Positions 53,193 through 62,711 of a stretch of DNA of 64,000 nucleotides are shown here, piece by piece (within the stretch, counting starts at the first letter, position 1; each line of letters opens with the position of its first letter). The notes below the pieces were generated by a model, which did not search any database, was not told where the DNA came from, and saw nothing but the letters and a program-made list of their open reading frames with translations. This stretch comes from Geothermobacter ehrlichii. GTDB lineage: Bacteria > Desulfobacterota > Desulfuromonadia > Desulfuromonadales > Geothermobacteraceae. A program made the position numbers and the translations under genes. The DNA is taken from assembly GCF_008124615.1 (NCBI RefSeq), contig NZ_VNIB01000007.1:115001-179000 (forward strand), read 5' to 3'.

Positions 53193-54338
53193 TTATAAAT
53201 CACATTTCGCCTCATAAAACGTCTCAACCACTTTTTTCATTGTCTTTTTCTGGTCGAATAAATCCAAAGCCATTTGTGACGGCTTAAATGGTTTCTTAGT
53301 TATTGAAAGGGCAAAGTCGTAAGCTTTATCTAACCATTCTTCATCCTCAATGTCTACTACATACAATCTTGACCTCATGCATGAAGGGAGGTTTTCAATC
53401 CATGGATTATAGGTTACTGCAACACAGCATCCACAGAATATCGCTTCATATACACTTCTTGGTGATGAGTCGCTTTTAGGTATAGATATAGCTAGTGCTG
53501 TTGAGGTCAGCAACTCATACATTTGCCCCCTTGAAAGTCGACCTAAGTCTGAATCACCAGGATCTAATTTTGACATAATAATTCGTTTATAATCGTCTGC
53601 CCAAAATGGATAGATAAAAGATATCGACGGTTTCATTTTAGAGGCATCACGAGCCTCAAGTATTGCTTCTATACGGTATAGTGGAACAATGGCTCTGATT
53701 GAAAGAACCTTAGATCGTTTTGTATTTTTAGTTTGCAGGCCTTTAATGGCAGAAACGTCTATTCCATTTTGGATTACAATAGCTTTCTTGCCACATAGAT
53801 CATAAATTTTGTTTTTTAAATTTTCAGAATCGACAAGAATATGGCTAGCAGCCATCAATGACTTAATAGCAAAATACCTGTAAACGGATGACTTGTCTGA
53901 CCGCACTAACACTTCACTACCTAGTGGCGTACCTATGAATTTGATCCGAGCTAGCCAACACAAAAGCATATAATACATTGAATGTGCGTGATATATGGCT
54001 TTCGGGTATTTTTTACGTATGTCGTTGATTTTAACAACCTGAATAGGAATAAAAATAAATTTTATAAAATTTCTCCACAAATTACCTGCACTCGTTTGCC
54101 TATCGAACAAAAGCCAATCAATATTATATAAATCGATCAACCTATCGTCTTCTCGCACAATTTTAAGATAACTTTCGCTGTCGATTAAATCTGTTGCCAA
54201 TAATACATTTTTATTATTACAAATATTTTTTATAGTTCTGTACCAATCGATCGCATGATAACTACGTGCGTTACCAACAATAATTATTTCTTTTTCTTGC
54301 AAACCACGTACTCCTATATTACTCGGTCGATCATTCAT
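53193..54338 (-). CDS. family 4-like glycosyltransferase bracketed by the two ISL3 copies
   Basis: 381 residues from the ATG at 54338, six bases inside the inner edge of IS copy B. A TTG at 54362 within the IS would extend it by 8 residues and overlap the transposase stop. No Shine-Dalgarno is seen before 54338, so the 5' end may have been remodelled by the insertion. GT-B features: IVIQNGIDVSAIKG, and IPKSDSSPRSVYEAIFCGCCVAVTYNPWIENLP near the C-terminus (sugar-nucleotide site with E). Strongly AT-rich compared with the housekeeping region. Confidence 0.75.
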   Translation of the reverse strand: MNDRPSNIGVRGLQEKEIIIVGNARSYHAIDWYRTIKNICNNKNVLLATDLIDSESYLKIVREDDRLIDLYNIDWLLFDRQTSAGNLWRNFIKFIFIPIQVVKINDIRKKYPKAIYHAHSMYYMLLCWLARIKFIGTPLGSEVLVRSDKSSVYRYFAIKSLMAASHILVDSENLKNKIYDLCGKKAIVIQNGIDVSAIKGLQTKNTKRSKVLSIRAIVPLYRIEAILEARDASKMKPSISFIYPFWADDYKRIIMSKLDPGDSDLGRLSRGQMYELLTSTALAISIPKSDSSPRSVYEAIFCGCCVAVTYNPWIENLPSCMRSRLYVVDIEDEEWLDKAYDFALSITKKPFKPSQMALDLFDQKKTMKKVVETFYEAKCDL

Positions 54339-54344
54339 AACGTT

Positions 54345-55655
54345 GGTTCTTCGCTGTTTCAAGTGGGTTGAGGGAACTTGAGCTTGCCAGCAATGAGGTA
54401 TGCCATGGCAATCAGGTTGTTCGGATTCCGGTAGCCTCTCGCTTTGGCCTTAGCCACCTGGATGAGGCTGTTGATCCCTTCCAGAAAGCCGTTGGTCAGT
54501 CGTGAGTCGAAGTAGCTCAGGATTCCCCGCCAGTGTTCTTTGATGGCTTTGGCCAGCTTGACGATTCGATCGACCTTGCTGCGGACCGCTCTGCGGTACC
54601 AGCGCTTGAGAAGAATCTCCGCTTCCTGGCGGTTCTCGACGAAGTAGACGAATTGCAGGCCCAGTTTGAGGATGTACGCTTTGATGCTCCCCAGGTCGAA
54701 TCGGGTCAGGCTGCGCAGCCGCTGCTCCTGCTCCTTTGTCAGCCGGTCGGGGTTTTTCAGGAATAGATAGCGAGTCTTGCGCAACTCTTCGGGAAACTGA
54801 CGGGCCTCTTCAGCGCTGATCTTGCCCAGCACGTCGTTCATCATCTTGATGACGTGAAACTGATCGAATGTCAGTACCGCCTTGGGGAAATTGTCCTGCA
54901 GCCCCTTGATGAAGGACTTTGACATGTCGATGCAGGCGTCGGTGATGTTTTCCGTGCTGCCGCCATGGGCTTCGAGGTCAGCCACAAAACGTTCCACAGT
55001 CGTATGGTCTTTGCCATGGGCGCCGAACAGTAGTTTGCGCGCGTCCATGTCGAAGAAGAAGGTGACGTAGTCATGGCCCCGTCTAGCGCTGGTTTCATCC
55101 GCACCAAGGCGCGTCACGCCGGAGAAATCTTCCGCGTCACGGGCAGATTCAACATAGCTACAGATGATGCGCCACAGCCGGGTATCGTGGGCCTGAAGCA
55201 ACTGAGCGATGGCATTGACCGCCATCTGGCGGGCCAGGGCCATCACCAGAGCTTCAAACAGCAGGGTGAACCCGGAGCCGGCCCGAACCCAGGGAGCCGC
55301 CACTTGCTTGACTCCGCAGTCCTGATTGGGACATTTGGTCCGCGGCACCCGGGCCGTCAGGTAGGTTTCATACTGGAAGAAGCTCAGGTGCCGCCAAGCC
55401 TTCTCGGTAGTGTCGTGAACGGGAGCAGCAGTCCCGCAGACGGGGCAGGCAAACTGGGCTCCTCGTGGAAAGTCGATGCGAATGTCGAGTCGCTTGTTCT
55501 CCTGGGAAAACTCGACACCCACGACTTTCCAGGGAGGGGAAATTCCAAGAGCAACAGCAAAGAGCGCTTCAGGATTCATGGTAAAAGCAAAACCTCCGGG
55601 CATGGTATGATAGTTACACTCTCATACCATTACCCACACGAAATAGCGATGAGCC
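54345..55655 (-). mobile_element. ISL3-family insertion sequence, copy B (1,311 bp)
   Basis: Same ends, orientation and sequence as copy A. The flanking octamers (ATAACGTT on the left, AAAGTATT on the right) do not match, so no target duplication is visible here; this copy arose by recombination, or one flank has been lost. Confidence 0.9.
54359..55603 (-). CDS. ISL3-family transposase (copy B)
   Basis: 414 residues, identical to the copy A transposase including the Cys-rich N-terminus and the D-D-E core. Complete frame. Its TGA overlaps a TTG from which the bracketed glycosyltransferase frame could also be read, so read-through from the IS may express that gene. Confidence 0.95.
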   Translation of the reverse strand: MPGGFAFTMNPEALFAVALGISPPWKVVGVEFSQENKRLDIRIDFPRGAQFACPVCGTAAPVHDTTEKAWRHLSFFQYETYLTARVPRTKCPNQDCGVKQVAAPWVRAGSGFTLLFEALVMALARQMAVNAIAQLLQAHDTRLWRIICSYVESARDAEDFSGVTRLGADETSARRGHDYVTFFFDMDARKLLFGAHGKDHTTVERFVADLEAHGGSTENITDACIDMSKSFIKGLQDNFPKAVLTFDQFHVIKMMNDVLGKISAEEARQFPEELRKTRYLFLKNPDRLTKEQEQRLRSLTRFDLGSIKAYILKLGLQFVYFVENRQEAEILLKRWYRRAVRSKVDRIVKLAKAIKEHWRGILSYFDSRLTNGFLEGINSLIQVAKAKARGYRNPNNLIAMAYLIAGKLKFPQPT

Positions 55656-55781
55656 AAAGTATTAAAATAGACAAAAATGAACTTTTACCATAGGGGTTAA
55701 AAAGCAGCCATGGGCATATCATTATTATGCATCTGACAATTTTTTTTGAATAAATAAGTATAATGCCGATAAATTTCATTT

Positions 55782-57011
55782 TCATAAGGAAAAATCAGGA
55801 GTACTTGAACTTGAAAACCCGTAGGTGCTCACACAAGTTGTGAGCGCAAGCAAAAACCAGTAATCTGGAGAGGAAAAAGATTCTCTAAAACAACCAAAAA
55901 AAACAATGCAAACAAAAATAGATAGTAGCAATACCCCGTCCTTATTATTATTTACAATATCTACAAGGCGTTTATAATTATTCCCTAAAAATAAAATATA
56001 TAAAATCAGACAAATAACTCCATAATTAGCTAAAAGGTCAAGAAAGTCACTATGCGTTCCAAGATCATGATTTAAAATAGTTTCGTAAACTTCTGATTTT
56101 GATTTATGAATATAAAGAGAATGAATTGCCCTATATTGACCAACCCCAATTCCAAGAAAGTAGTGATCTAAGGTAACTTCAACTGCATTCTTCCAAATAT
56201 CGGTCCTTCCAGAACCACTATTAAGTGCCTCTTGTGAATACCTCCCAATAATATAGTCAAAGTCTGTTGCAATTATAGTATCTAAATAAGGCATTGACCA
56301 AATAGTCAAAAGAACTAGCGTAGCCAAAAGTATTATTTTTTTGCAATTTATATGTTTCCTCAAAATGCACAGAAAAGCTATTAAAAGAGCTAGCATTGCC
56401 GACCTTGAGCCTGATGCAAACAATGCATAAAAAAGAAGAACCACACTAGGCATTAATAATATTTTTATTAATAAGCGCGACCCGCCTCTAACCAAATAAT
56501 GAAATATAGTTATTATAGAAATAGCACATGCCAGTCCTAAGTTGTTTGGATTACGATAGAGCCCAGAAAACCTGGGTATATATATTTTACTATCGAAAAG
56601 CAAGAATATAATAATACTCGAAATAGTACCAACGGAATACGCTAAAAGAAGTTTTTTTATCAATTCTGGCGTTACTCTCAGATTGTCCATCACTATATAA
56701 ATGAAAAAACCGAATACAATTAGCACAATACTGTTAAGTGCATAGTCTAGCCTTCCTTTGCCAAAAATTATAAAAACAAAGGACGCCAATGTCCCGTACA
56801 TAAAAACAATGCAGAATATTTTGACATTATTGGAAATAAATACTTTATTTCCATTAAACAATAAGGCCTTAAGAAAAACCACCAATATAATTATTCCTGC
56901 AACCCTGTACGGCTTGAATACCGACGAAAACCCAAAAACTACCTCATATAAGTATTCAAACGGCAACAAGGAGGCATAAATTACCAACAGATACTCTAAA
57001 GGTTTTTTCAT
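55782..57011 (-). CDS. wzy: O-antigen polymerase/ligase-type membrane protein (Wzy)
   Basis: 409 residues with about 11 hydrophobic segments. A long periplasmic loop follows about residue 240. Conserved-type blocks: FSGLYRNPNNLGLACAISI, LFASGSRSAMLALLIAF and LDHYFLGIGVGQYRAIH with NHDLGTHSDFLDLLANYGVI, as in Wzy/O-antigen-ligase proteins. It polymerises lipid-linked repeat units in the periplasm. It overlaps the upstream GT2 gene by 4 bp. Very AT-rich. A second, different polymerase/ligase-type gene lies at 27522-29858. Confidence 0.88.
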   Translation of the reverse strand: MKKPLEYLLVIYASLLPFEYLYEVVFGFSSVFKPYRVAGIIILVVFLKALLFNGNKVFISNNVKIFCIVFMYGTLASFVFIIFGKGRLDYALNSIVLIVFGFFIYIVMDNLRVTPELIKKLLLAYSVGTISSIIIFLLFDSKIYIPRFSGLYRNPNNLGLACAISIITIFHYLVRGGSRLLIKILLMPSVVLLFYALFASGSRSAMLALLIAFLCILRKHINCKKIILLATLVLLTIWSMPYLDTIIATDFDYIIGRYSQEALNSGSGRTDIWKNAVEVTLDHYFLGIGVGQYRAIHSLYIHKSKSEVYETILNHDLGTHSDFLDLLANYGVICLILYILFLGNNYKRLVDIVNNNKDGVLLLSIFVCIVFFGCFRESFSSPDYWFLLALTTCVSTYGFSSSSTPDFSL

Positions 57012-57919
57012 TTTATTTTGGAAGGGATAAAAATGGATTTTATCCGATGATATTTAGTGCCCAGTGCAGTCCTAAGGAGCCTGGAAAAGATCTTTATCAA
57101 AGCATGCTTAATCGCCACCTGCAATGCGGCACCCGGGCCAAAATATAATTTATTGATCTGGAAGACCTCCAGTACTCCCCGAAAGGAAGTTGATGCTCCA
57201 TTCAGCCGAAATTTCGCCAGTGGTGAGTTCGCCTGGGCGAATTTGATGCCATTAAGAGTTAGATGGAGGTAATATTCATAGTCGGCAGAAACCTCAAAGT
57301 CTGTGCAATACAGTCCAAAGTCGCTATATATGTTTTTTGATATGTACCACGTTGGGTGAAGAAAATTTGGAAAAATCTTACTTGTCCTAGCCAAATGCCA
57401 CGTACAGTCATATTGTCCATGCTTGTCAATGATAACAAGATCACTATATAGGGCAAAATGTTTTGATTTATTTTTATCATAATACTGACAAGCCATTTTT
57501 ATTGAATCCTTTACAAGCAAATCATCAGCATTAACCAGCTTGATTAGCTCTCCCCTAGAAAGATATATTCCTTTATTGAACGCGTCGTAAATACCCTTGT
57601 CTTCTTGACTTAACCAGAGATCAATGTGCTCTTCATATCTTCTAATTATATCAAGCGTTCCGTCTTTAGAACCAGCATCTATAATTAAGTACTCAATTTC
57701 GTCAGTCTTCTGCGAGATGACGCTTTTAATAGCGTCTTCCAGAAATTTCACTCCATTATAAACTACAGTAATGATACTTAATTTTTTTTTAAACTTATCT
57801 TTAGAAGATTTACTGCCTTTGACTCTTTGGCCGCCTATTTCATAGAAAGGACAGCAAAGCGTATCTGAATAATCGCCTATTGTCTTACGATTGAAATTTC
57901 TAGCCGTATCATTGTTCAT
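57008..57919 (-). CDS. family 2 glycosyltransferase
   Basis: 303 residues, GT-A fold. Motifs: LSIITVVYNGVKFLEDAIKSV, EYLIIDAGSKDGTLDII, YDAFNKGIYLSRGELIKLVNADDLLV (N-A-D-D as the DXD-type metal site). An N-terminal extension of about 45 residues precedes the core; a start just before the core is possible. It overlaps wzy by 4 bp, so the two are coupled. Adds one sugar to the lipid-linked repeat unit on the cytoplasmic side. Confidence 0.9.
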   Translation of the reverse strand: MNNDTARNFNRKTIGDYSDTLCCPFYEIGGQRVKGSKSSKDKFKKKLSIITVVYNGVKFLEDAIKSVISQKTDEIEYLIIDAGSKDGTLDIIRRYEEHIDLWLSQEDKGIYDAFNKGIYLSRGELIKLVNADDLLVKDSIKMACQYYDKNKSKHFALYSDLVIIDKHGQYDCTWHLARTSKIFPNFLHPTWYISKNIYSDFGLYCTDFEVSADYEYYLHLTLNGIKFAQANSPLAKFRLNGASTSFRGVLEVFQINKLYFGPGAALQVAIKHALIKIFSRLLRTALGTKYHRIKSIFIPSKIK

Positions 57920-58115
57920 GTCTTTATTGATTCTCTACTGTGTCCACTTTAAATACAATGATTCGTTTCAATTTTCCACTTAACTAATAAAACCAGGCGA
58001 ATTCAATTGCATTTATAAGACACGGCAATATTATATTACGTGGAGCCTTATTAAATTTACACTAATGCCACTCGAGTTATTTTAGACCTAAAAGTAAATA
58101 TTTCGTTAAATATAT

Positions 58116-59357
58116 TCAGTCATAAAGAATTGATTCATAGAGTTCTATATATTTTTTTGCTATAATTTTGGTTTCAAACTTTTCTTTGGCTCTTACGCTT
58201 GACTTATTCCATCCACCCTGCTGGTTATAGTTTTTTTCTAGCCCCCACACTATACCAATAGCCAAATCTTCTTCATCGAAAGCGCGAGCAATATAACCTG
58301 TTTCACGATGCTCTACTATATCTTCAACGCCTGTGTCTTTGAAGCATACAACAGGTGTTCCACATGATAATGCCTCTAATGCAGTGAGCCCAAAAGCCTC
58401 CTGTAGCGAAGGGACGACCATAACATCTGCAGCAGAATACAAACAAGCGAGGCTCACGTCGTCTTTTACAAAACCGACATCATGTATTTTTGTTCTTACA
58501 TTTAAAGGTTCATCAGTAGATGATCTTCCAAAAATGACTAACTCAAAATCATTCAACCCTTTTTCTCGCAACAAGTCTGTTGCACATTTTAAATGCTCAT
58601 AACCTTTGCGCTTATCAACGGTAGCATTAACGGCTCCAAAAAGGATTAATTTTTTTTTCTCAGGTAAATTCCAAGCCTTTCTAGACACCTTCTTATCTAT
58701 TGGCTTGAATACAGTTGTATCGACGCAATTTGGGATAACCGTAATATTGTGTCTACCGAAAAGTGAACTCTCTCTAGCTTTTCTGGCTATCCAACCACTA
58801 ACAGCCACAACATGTATTTTTAAACTTCCCAAAATCTTTATTTTGCGCTTCTGATTCCAATAAGATAAATCAAACTTCGAGTTACTATTCAGAACTGGGC
58901 ATCTACCACAGGTGCTTGAAAATTTTCCGCAAAAATTATCGTAATGACATCCACCCGTAAAGGGCCACATATCGTGTAAAACCCAAACAATGGGCTTATC
59001 AATTTTTGCCAACTGGTTGATACTCAAAAAACCATCTGTTATCCAATGTACATTTATAATGTCCGCATCAGCAATGTAGCTTTTATTGATTGAGTTACCA
59101 ATCCAGCCAATTGAAAATTTTCCTAGTCTATTTCGCGCAGAAATACATACTGGAACATTATCTATCTTATTTGTTGCTAAATTATAAAATTTTACGAACG
59201 GATTGTTAGTACTACAAATCGGTTCGTCGGGAATTACCTTATTCTTCACAACAATTTTTGAAGCAATGTCGCACTCAATAAGCCCCGAATGAATCCGCAA
59301 AGCCGCCCTGGCAGCACCACCATGGCACTCTGAGCTATTTAAATGTACTATCTTCAT
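58116..59357 (-). CDS. family 4 glycosyltransferase
   Basis: 413 residues. N-terminal MKIVHLNSSECHGGAARAAL and WVLHDMWPFTGGCHYD, with Cys pairs C-G-K-F-S-S-T-C-G-R-C typical of a WcaC-like/GT4 subgroup. The C-terminal nucleotide-sugar site is VPSLQEAFGLTALEALSCGTPVVCF (E-x7-E). ILFGAVNATVDKRKGYEHLKC gives the glycine-rich turn. It is 10 bp downstream of the LIC12162-family gene and followed by a 196-bp AT-rich gap before the GT2 gene. Confidence 0.9.
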   Translation of the reverse strand: MKIVHLNSSECHGGAARAALRIHSGLIECDIASKIVVKNKVIPDEPICSTNNPFVKFYNLATNKIDNVPVCISARNRLGKFSIGWIGNSINKSYIADADIINVHWITDGFLSINQLAKIDKPIVWVLHDMWPFTGGCHYDNFCGKFSSTCGRCPVLNSNSKFDLSYWNQKRKIKILGSLKIHVVAVSGWIARKARESSLFGRHNITVIPNCVDTTVFKPIDKKVSRKAWNLPEKKKLILFGAVNATVDKRKGYEHLKCATDLLREKGLNDFELVIFGRSSTDEPLNVRTKIHDVGFVKDDVSLACLYSAADVMVVPSLQEAFGLTALEALSCGTPVVCFKDTGVEDIVEHRETGYIARAFDEEDLAIGIVWGLEKNYNQQGGWNKSSVRAKEKFETKIIAKKYIELYESILYD

Positions 59358-59367
59358 GCGACACCCC

Positions 59368-61143
59368 TTAGGAAGGGTTTAATTTTTGTCTCAAAAACCT
59401 TGCCCAATCCTGAATTGGTGTATTTGAGGTCAATGCAAAGTTCTTCTTAAATTTTTGCACAGCAGTTTGACGAATTTGATCGCCCCACCAATCATCCACC
59501 TTGGAATATATTTCATTTAGCTTTGTTGCCACCGATTCTGGACTATAATGTAATACTCCAACACGCTCGAGTTCCTCGTAAAAAGGTTTTGCAGCATCTC
59601 TTATTTTGAATAAATCAGGATTTCCAAAAATAATGGTTGGCACATTCATTGACAAGCACTCAAGAAAAGTTGTTCCTCCAAAATGGTCTAGCACCACCAT
59701 CATTGCCTGACTTGCACTATCTCTGAACGAATCATTGTTATCCTGAAACTTCAAACCTGAACATTTTTTTTGTAACATCTCCTTTACTCCCCATCCAAAG
59801 TCCCGAGGATATAGCCTTATTTTGATACTGTTCCTCACCTTTCCATCAAGATTTTCCCAAAAAGCTACCTGCCAATTGAAATGTTCTAAAAATCTAGAAC
59901 TAAAAGGGAGATGCGAAAGAAAATTGGCATATCTTGAGTCCAAAGTTGTTACCCACAACACCTCTTTATTCCTCTTTTTTGACTGCTTTACCTTTTTCAG
60001 GCCAAAGAGCCCTTGTGCCGGCAATGGGATCACATCTTCATCGTCACTCCACCCCCAGGAAATAAATTTATCTACGACGGACCGTTCAAATATTTCGCCA
60101 TAGGAAGGTTCAGATTCTCCATAGGTACCACCATGTTGCACACCATATATTTTTGTTCCCTTTTGTGCGCATTCTGCAGCCCAAATTGAGAATGCGGTAT
60201 CCCAAAGAAAACCGACACCTGTAATTATTTTTTTGGGAACATTTGAGATTAAACAAGGCTTTATACCATCTCTAATGAAAGAAAATCCTTCAAGGAACTC
60301 ATAAGGTAAATTCACCCGTAGTGTAGAAAGTACTAAGCGTTCAAACTCATCATTAGTCGGCAGATTATTAAGACCTTCACGCATATCTTGGTTATTTGAG
60401 TAATCGTATTTTTTCTGTGGAAAACTATATATCGGCCAAGCTTTAAATCCGGTCAATAGGCTTAATTTAAATAAATCTTTCTTGCCGATCAATGTGACAT
60501 ATAGTGCCACTTCACTTTCTTTCCCATTATCAAGAATATTTTCTAAAAATCGGCTTAGTTTTGTTTTGCTAATTTTATTTGTGCCATTTGACGTGATTTC
60601 ATTTTGATATTGGTCAAAAAAGTTTATTCTTCTTTCTATTGGGAAACCTAAAAATTCTGAAATTTGACCGTATAATTGAAGGTTTAAATTATCGCAAACC
60701 CGCACTTTTTCATAAAAACTCAAGGCATCATTGCAAGTAAAATATGACGACTGGTCAATAGAAATAGTACTTATACTTTCAAATCTATCCTTTGCATCTT
60801 TTAAGCATGTGTATTTATCAAACAAGGTCTGTATGTATATCGTAAGGAAATAACCAACAATTTTCCTCCAGTAGGCTTTATCTTTCTCTATCCCATGCAC
60901 TTCATTAAGATATATTGAAAGGACTTTCAAAACATTTTCATATGTTTTCTGACAATATTTTATTGATTTATCCAGCCTTTCAAAATCATTCCAGGGAAAT
61001 TTTATTTGTTGACAATCAGAATTTGATTGTTGGTTTGCCGTGTGTTTTTTACACCATTCACCTAAAAGAACTATGTCTTTATTTTTTGGCCATAAATCTT
61101 CTTGAGATGTCGTAGCCAAAAAATATTCTCTTTTTAAATCCAT
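59368..61143 (-). CDS. LIC12162-family putative transferase
   Basis: 591 residues from the ATG at 61143; an upstream in-frame start (61176) would overlap the flippase gene. Family pattern: YFLATTSQEDLWPKNKDIVLLGEWCKK at the N-terminus, then a helical region and GTKIYGVQHGGTYGESEPSYGE, VLWVTTLDSRY, VLDHFGGTTFLECLSMNVPTIIFGNPDLF in a GT-B-like C-terminal half. Members occur in nonulosonic-acid and O-antigen loci, where they probably transfer a sugar; the pseudaminic-acid synthase three genes away fits that. The exact reaction is not established. Confidence 0.82.
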   Translation of the reverse strand: MDLKREYFLATTSQEDLWPKNKDIVLLGEWCKKHTANQQSNSDCQQIKFPWNDFERLDKSIKYCQKTYENVLKVLSIYLNEVHGIEKDKAYWRKIVGYFLTIYIQTLFDKYTCLKDAKDRFESISTISIDQSSYFTCNDALSFYEKVRVCDNLNLQLYGQISEFLGFPIERRINFFDQYQNEITSNGTNKISKTKLSRFLENILDNGKESEVALYVTLIGKKDLFKLSLLTGFKAWPIYSFPQKKYDYSNNQDMREGLNNLPTNDEFERLVLSTLRVNLPYEFLEGFSFIRDGIKPCLISNVPKKIITGVGFLWDTAFSIWAAECAQKGTKIYGVQHGGTYGESEPSYGEIFERSVVDKFISWGWSDDEDVIPLPAQGLFGLKKVKQSKKRNKEVLWVTTLDSRYANFLSHLPFSSRFLEHFNWQVAFWENLDGKVRNSIKIRLYPRDFGWGVKEMLQKKCSGLKFQDNNDSFRDSASQAMMVVLDHFGGTTFLECLSMNVPTIIFGNPDLFKIRDAAKPFYEELERVGVLHYSPESVATKLNEIYSKVDDWWGDQIRQTAVQKFKKNFALTSNTPIQDWARFLRQKLNPS

Positions 61144-61145
61144 AA

Positions 61146-62693
61146 TTACCTCTTTAAAACACAAGTAATTAAACATAATAGATTAACAGACTGTAGAGTT
61201 CTCATTTTTTTTATAATTACACTTTTTTCTACTTTATCAATTCCAAAAATAAAAATTAAAACGCTCACAAGTAGAGATAGGACAACAGCGGCAAAAACAA
61301 ATCCCTGCCACGTTTCGATCACCTGAATATTCCTCCAAAAAGGTACGATTAACAAACCACCAAACCAGACAGGCCATTGCCCTTTAATAACGACTGTGCT
61401 CAGATAATTAAGCCTAGGCACATGAAGGTCCGGAAACACCACATAATAGTACATGAATACACCCAATATCCCCGCAACTATCGTTCCCCAAATCACTCCA
61501 GACAAACCGAACAAATTTACCCACCAAATACTTAGAGAGATATTTATAACCCCTGTAGTTATCGCCACCAAACCAGGCTTTTTTGAATTCCCTATTCCGG
61601 TGCATACCTCTCCCAAAAAAGCATTCGATTGCCAGAGCAACTGAAAGAAACAGGCCAACTGAGCAATCCAGACATAATCTTGATATCTACCCCCCATCCA
61701 TAAACGAATAAATGGCCCGGCCAAAAAAACACCCATCACTGCAACAAAGGCTAACAACGTGTTGTGATAACGAGCACCCTTGTAAATAAACCGATCAACC
61801 CCTTCCCTCCCATTGACGGCATGCGTTTCACTAACTGCCGGCATGATTGCCGTGGCCGACAATCCCGATATCTGCTGAATCATTCTGAACGGATACACTA
61901 TAACCGAATAAACCGTTATCATGACGACTGGGAGAGCCGCCCCTATGATTAGTTGATCGGATTCATACTCGAGCATGACTGCTAGTTTCCCCAGCATGAG
62001 CCAAAGACTGAAATTGAACATCCATTTAAGGACATCAAACTTAACCGTTATGAACCTAACTGACCAAAAGGGGATTTCTTGCTTAAGCCAAACAAATTGC
62101 CAAACTGCGCCTACTAATTTATCAATATTGTAAGCCACAAAGATCAAAGGCAAGGGGTGAGAGTAGATCGCCAAAAGCATGGCTAACCCAATGGCCAGTA
62201 TCCGCCCACAGCCAAGGGTAAAGTTCAGCTTCTGGAAATTTTGGAGACCCCGGAAAGCTCCTTCAAGAACTAATCTCGGCCAGGCAATAATTGCGAACAC
62301 ACCTGCAATGTAAAACAAATTCTTCGCAGAGGCGTAGTGACTTTGCGAAATATTCAGCAACGATAAACCATCAAAACCAACAAACAAAAAGATCAAACTA
62401 CAAACGACAAATCCGGCTACTGTAAACACAAAAAGGGACGAATTAATAACTTGATTAACTTTTTCCTCATCTTGCTTTGCACTAAATTCAGCAACATATT
62501 TCGTGATAGCCGCAGGCAGTCCAAAATCGAAGGCATGGAAATATCCAACCACAAGATTGGCAAGTATAAGCAGTCCGAAAGCCTCTTCCCCTACAGTGCC
62601 GATCAGCACGGGTATTGCAATGAGGTTGAGGAGTATATTGATCAATCGAAGCAAATAATTTGAAAAGGTATTGGTAATAATTTTTTTCAGCAT
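61146..62693 (-). CDS. wzx: polysaccharide flippase (Wzx/MATE-like)
   Basis: 515 residues with about 14 hydrophobic segments and the flippase start NTFSNYLLRLINILLNLIAIPVLI ... EEAFGLLILANLVVGYFHAFDFGLPAAITKYVAEFSA. It moves the undecaprenyl-linked repeat unit across the inner membrane for Wzy. The stop is 2 bp before the next start, so the genes are coupled. The 5' half is closer to the chromosome's base composition than the AT-rich genes downstream. Confidence 0.92.
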   Translation of the reverse strand: MLKKIITNTFSNYLLRLINILLNLIAIPVLIGTVGEEAFGLLILANLVVGYFHAFDFGLPAAITKYVAEFSAKQDEEKVNQVINSSLFVFTVAGFVVCSLIFLFVGFDGLSLLNISQSHYASAKNLFYIAGVFAIIAWPRLVLEGAFRGLQNFQKLNFTLGCGRILAIGLAMLLAIYSHPLPLIFVAYNIDKLVGAVWQFVWLKQEIPFWSVRFITVKFDVLKWMFNFSLWLMLGKLAVMLEYESDQLIIGAALPVVMITVYSVIVYPFRMIQQISGLSATAIMPAVSETHAVNGREGVDRFIYKGARYHNTLLAFVAVMGVFLAGPFIRLWMGGRYQDYVWIAQLACFFQLLWQSNAFLGEVCTGIGNSKKPGLVAITTGVINISLSIWWVNLFGLSGVIWGTIVAGILGVFMYYYVVFPDLHVPRLNYLSTVVIKGQWPVWFGGLLIVPFWRNIQVIETWQGFVFAAVVLSLLVSVLIFIFGIDKVEKSVIIKKMRTLQSVNLLCLITCVLKR

Positions 62694-62711
62694 GGAATCT
62701 TCATTTAACCA

